Of a stretch of DNA of 6,991 nucleotides, positions 5,562 through 6,991 are shown one piece after another; within the stretch, counting starts at the first letter, position 1, and the number at the start of each line of letters is the position of its first letter. The DNA comes from an uncultured Eubacteriales bacterium (lineage in GTDB: Bacteria > Bacillota > Clostridia > Oscillospirales > Oscillospiraceae): the NCBI GenBank assembly GCA_900321335.1, contig ONVR01000027.1, positions 1 to 6,991 of the forward strand. The letters run 5' to 3'. The notes beneath the pieces are model-generated. The model did no database searches, was not told the origin of the DNA, and was given only the letters and a program-made list of their open reading frames with translations. The position numbers and the translations under genes were made by a program.

Positions 5562-5601
5562 CTGCCGCGGGAGAGGGAAAATGATTGCAGGAGGAGATCT
5601 T

Positions 5602-6363
5602 ATGGGAAAGATGCGCTACGACTATTCGATTCTCGGGGAGCTGGACCTGGAGCTGCCGGCCATCGGCGTGAAGTTCAGCTTCTTCCGGCCCACCGACGTG
5701 CCGGAGCTGGAAAAGGACACCCACATGTCCCTGTGTGAGCTGATGAAAAAATGTCAGGTGGAGAACCGGCCCTTCTACTTCAGCCGGGAGCACGACGAGA
5801 CCTGCGTGGGCAAGATCATCCTGGGCATGGAGCAGATGGCTCCCGTTGGGAAAAGCGGGCAGATCGGGCCCCGGCTGGGGGTGTTCGACGACGCCCGGGC
5901 CAACGAGCACGTGTATCAGTCCGTGCCGAAAATGGAGTCCGGCGTGGTCAACTACGTGTCCTTTGCCCCTGTGGATCAGCTGACCTTTGAGCCGGACGTG
6001 CTCATCGTCAGCGCCAAGACCACCGTGGCGGAGATCGTCATGCGGGCGGCCACCTACTCCACGGGCATGAGCTATAAATCCTGCTGTACCCCCGTCATGG
6101 GCTGCGCCTGGATGCTGGTACAGCCCTACCGGTCCGGGGAGGTCAGCTACATCGTCCCGGCTCTGGTTCACGGACCCCACGGCCGCCAGCTCTGGCCGGC
6201 GGACAACCTGGTGGTCAGCGTGCCCCATCACTGGATCCCCGTGGTGCTGGACAATCTGCGCCGCATGTCCTTCGAGCTGTCGGGGCACGAGAGCAAGCAG
6301 AAATACTACGACGAGTTCGGCGGGATCCTGGCAGATCTGGCGGTGGAATCCCAGAACCCGTGA
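5602..6363 (+). CDS. DUF169 family protein of unknown function
   Basis: A 253-residue protein that matches my recollection of the DUF169 family (COG2043), whose biochemical role I do not know to be established. Characteristic segments are LELPAIGVKFSFF (16-28), SLCELMKKC (43-51), ETCVGKIILGM (66-76), FAPVDQLTFEPDVLIV (121-136), and SCCTPVMGCAW (160-170). Six cysteines (45, 51, 68, 161, 162, 168) fall in these motifs, suggesting metal or cofactor binding, but that is inference. No signal peptide or clear membrane helix is visible, so it is probably cytoplasmic. AGGAGG (5589-5594) is 7 nt before ATG 5602; an in-frame ATG at 5581 has a poorer site (GGGAG 5569-5573) and would add seven residues. 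It lies 40 nt after the LysR gene and ends just before a strong terminator, so the two form one unit. Co-occurrence with the regulator suggests that its product or substrate relates to the regulated pathway. Confidence 0.85.
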   Translation: MGKMRYDYSILGELDLELPAIGVKFSFFRPTDVPELEKDTHMSLCELMKKCQVENRPFYFSREHDETCVGKIILGMEQMAPVGKSGQIGPRLGVFDDARANEHVYQSVPKMESGVVNYVSFAPVDQLTFEPDVLIVSAKTTVAEIVMRAATYSTGMSYKSCCTPVMGCAWMLVQPYRSGEVSYIVPALVHGPHGRQLWPADNLVVSVPHHWIPVVLDNLRRMSFELSGHESKQKYYDEFGGILADLAVESQNP

Positions 6364-6375
6364 GTTGACAACAGC

Positions 6376-6413
6376 AAACGGCCGGACAGGAAAGCCCTGT
6401 CCGGCCGTTTTTT
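6376..6413 (+). terminator. Strong intrinsic terminator between convergent genes
   Basis: AAACGGCCGGACAGG (6376-6390) and CCTGTCCGGCCGTTT (6396-6410) are perfectly complementary over 15 bp with a 5-nt loop, and the T run continues to 6413. It ends the LysR-DUF169 transcript. For the thioesterase gene coming the other way only TTT follows the GC stem, so termination there is weaker. The stop codon of that gene (TAA, 6414-6412) lies inside the T-tract. Confidence 0.92.
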
Positions 6414-6852
6414 ATTTGTCCTGCTCCAGCATCTCCAGAAACTTCCGGTGGAGCTCCGGAAATTTGCGTTTGATGGACATGGGGCCGTATTCCAGACCCG
6501 GCTGGTTGCCGTCGGGGCTGAAGTAGTGCTGACTTTTCCCGGTGTAGCACACCTCGCCCGTGTCGGTGTTGCGGATCTCATAGACAAAGCCGATCCGCAC
6601 CCCGGTGTATTCCACCAGACGCACCTCCACGGAGAACGGGTCGTCAAACCGGAGAAAGCCCTTGAAGTGCTCCTCCGCGGAGACGGCGGGGATGATGATC
6701 CCCATCTTCTCCATCTCCCTGTAGGACATGATCTTCGCGCTGATCCAGTCCATGCGGGCGTCCTCCAGAAACCGCAGGTAGTTGGAGTGATGCACCACGC
6801 CCATCCGGTCCGTCTCGTAGTACCGGACCCGCCGGCAATACGTCCAGCTCAT
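6412..6852 (-). CDS. Acyl-CoA thioesterase, hotdog fold (4HBT/YbgC-like)
   Basis: A 146-residue single-domain hotdog protein, the normal length for the YbgC/FadM-type 4-hydroxybenzoyl-CoA thioesterase group, which hydrolyses acyl-CoA or acyl-ACP thioesters in the cytoplasm. The signature YYETDRMGVVHHSNY (11-25) carries the probable catalytic Asp15 and the His-Ser-Asn-Tyr that starts the central helix, followed by LRFLEDARMDW (26-36). The beta-sheet part runs about 52-112, including FSVEVRLVEYTGVRIGFVYE (73-92). The C-terminus is basic and helical (SIKRKFPELHRKFLEML). Its ATG follows the stop of the upstream AMP-ligase gene by 3 nt, with AGAGGG inside the end of that gene as ribosome binding site, 8 nt before the ATG. 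The two are thus tightly co-transcribed and may act on the same acyl group, for example as editing or release of a CoA-activated acid. Substrate is not known. Confidence 0.88.
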   Translation of the reverse strand: MSWTYCRRVRYYETDRMGVVHHSNYLRFLEDARMDWISAKIMSYREMEKMGIIIPAVSAEEHFKGFLRFDDPFSVEVRLVEYTGVRIGFVYEIRNTDTGEVCYTGKSQHYFSPDGNQPGLEYGPMSIKRKFPELHRKFLEMLEQDK

Positions 6853-6855
6853 GGC

Positions 6856-6991
6856 TCACGCCCTCTGGAGCAGGCCGTTCTCCAGGTCCCGGGGCGCCTG
6901 CTGCTTCATGACGTAGTGCTGCTTTTTGCCCGTGGCCGTCCGGGGAATGGCGTCCACGATCCGGTAGTACCGGGGCCGCTTGTAGAAGGAC
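6856..6991 (-). CDS. AMP-dependent acyl-CoA/acid ligase, C-terminal end (partial)
   Basis: The last 44 residues of a gene that continues past the right edge of the window, ending in TGA at 6858-6856. The stretch YKRPRYYRIVDAIPRTATGK, then KQHYVMK, is the C-terminal subdomain of the ANL superfamily (acyl-CoA synthetases, AMP-forming ligases). The Lys in PRTATGK is the conserved A10 lysine that takes part in adenylate formation. The remaining tail (APRDLENGLLQRA) is not conserved in a way I recognise. The substrate cannot be judged because the N-terminal domain is absent. It overlaps the ribosome binding site of the thioesterase gene, 3 nt downstream, so the two form an operon whose promoter lies outside the window. 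Confidence 0.85.
   Translation of the reverse strand, partial: SFYKRPRYYRIVDAIPRTATGKKQHYVMKQQAPRDLENGLLQRA

Noticed and set aside
5581..5601. Earlier in-frame ATG for the DUF169 gene
   Set aside because: It has a weaker ribosome binding site, and its own first codons contain the AGGAGG that serves ATG 5602. It cannot be fully excluded.
5539..6288. Minus-strand open frame antisense to the DUF169 gene
   Set aside because: The composition is shadow-like (His, Gly, Gln rich), with no motif, and the plus-strand gene has a ribosome binding site, family motifs and a terminator.
1..6991. CRISPR arrays, tRNA or rRNA genes, insertion sequences, attachment sites and tandem repeats
   Set aside because: Reading both strands I saw no regularly spaced repeats, cloverleaf, transposase or terminal inverted repeats. 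The repeats present are terminator stems and short operator-like dyads.

Overview
The window looks like chromosomal DNA from a GC-rich, Gram-positive anaerobe, most likely a clostridial gut bacterium of the Oscillospiraceae/Ruminococcaceae type. This is inferred from strong AGGAGG-type ribosome binding sites, near-consensus sigma-A promoters with 17-nt spacers, compact intrinsic terminators and the gene families present. No rRNA or other taxonomic marker is present, so the assignment is an inference. I see no insertion sequence, phage gene, CRISPR array, tRNA or rRNA. Protein-coding genes fill almost everything and no gene-free stretch exceeds about 155 nt.

Layout. (1) 1-1795, plus strand: a promoter (48-76) drives a two-gene unit of an EamA/DMT-family membrane transporter (122-985) and a class I SAM-dependent methyltransferase (998-1795). 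(2) 1796-3290, plus strand: a very good promoter (1814-1842) is followed by a short leader with a candidate leader-peptide ORF (1882-1953). Inside that ORF lies a terminator hairpin (1887-1937), placed directly before the ribosome binding site of a MATE multidrug efflux transporter (1950-3290). This reads as a ribosome-mediated transcription attenuator and is the most interesting signal in the window. (3) 3332-4549, minus strand: a stand-alone FabF-like beta-ketoacyl-ACP synthase with its own promoter and terminator. (4) 4550-4703: a 154-nt divergent intergenic region in which the two promoters face each other, so the 5' leaders of the synthase gene and of the regulator gene overlap. A hairpin flanked by A/T tracts lies in the overlap, and a clean inverted repeat fills the spacer of the regulator promoter. 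(5) 4704-6363, plus strand: a LysR-type regulator (GTG start) followed by a DUF169 protein, closed by a strong terminator (6376-6413). (6) 6412-6991, minus strand: a hotdog-fold acyl-CoA thioesterase preceded, 3 nt upstream, by the C-terminal end of an AMP-dependent acyl-CoA/acid ligase that runs off the right edge.

How the parts may fit. The ketosynthase, thioesterase and AMP ligase are all acyl-chain enzymes, and the LysR gene shares its regulatory region with the ketosynthase gene. A locally controlled acyl-chain pathway, separate from housekeeping fatty-acid synthesis, is plausible but inferred from proximity only. The left half is a pair of small-molecule transporter units; the MATE gene appears to be induced by ribosome-targeting stress, judging by its leader architecture.
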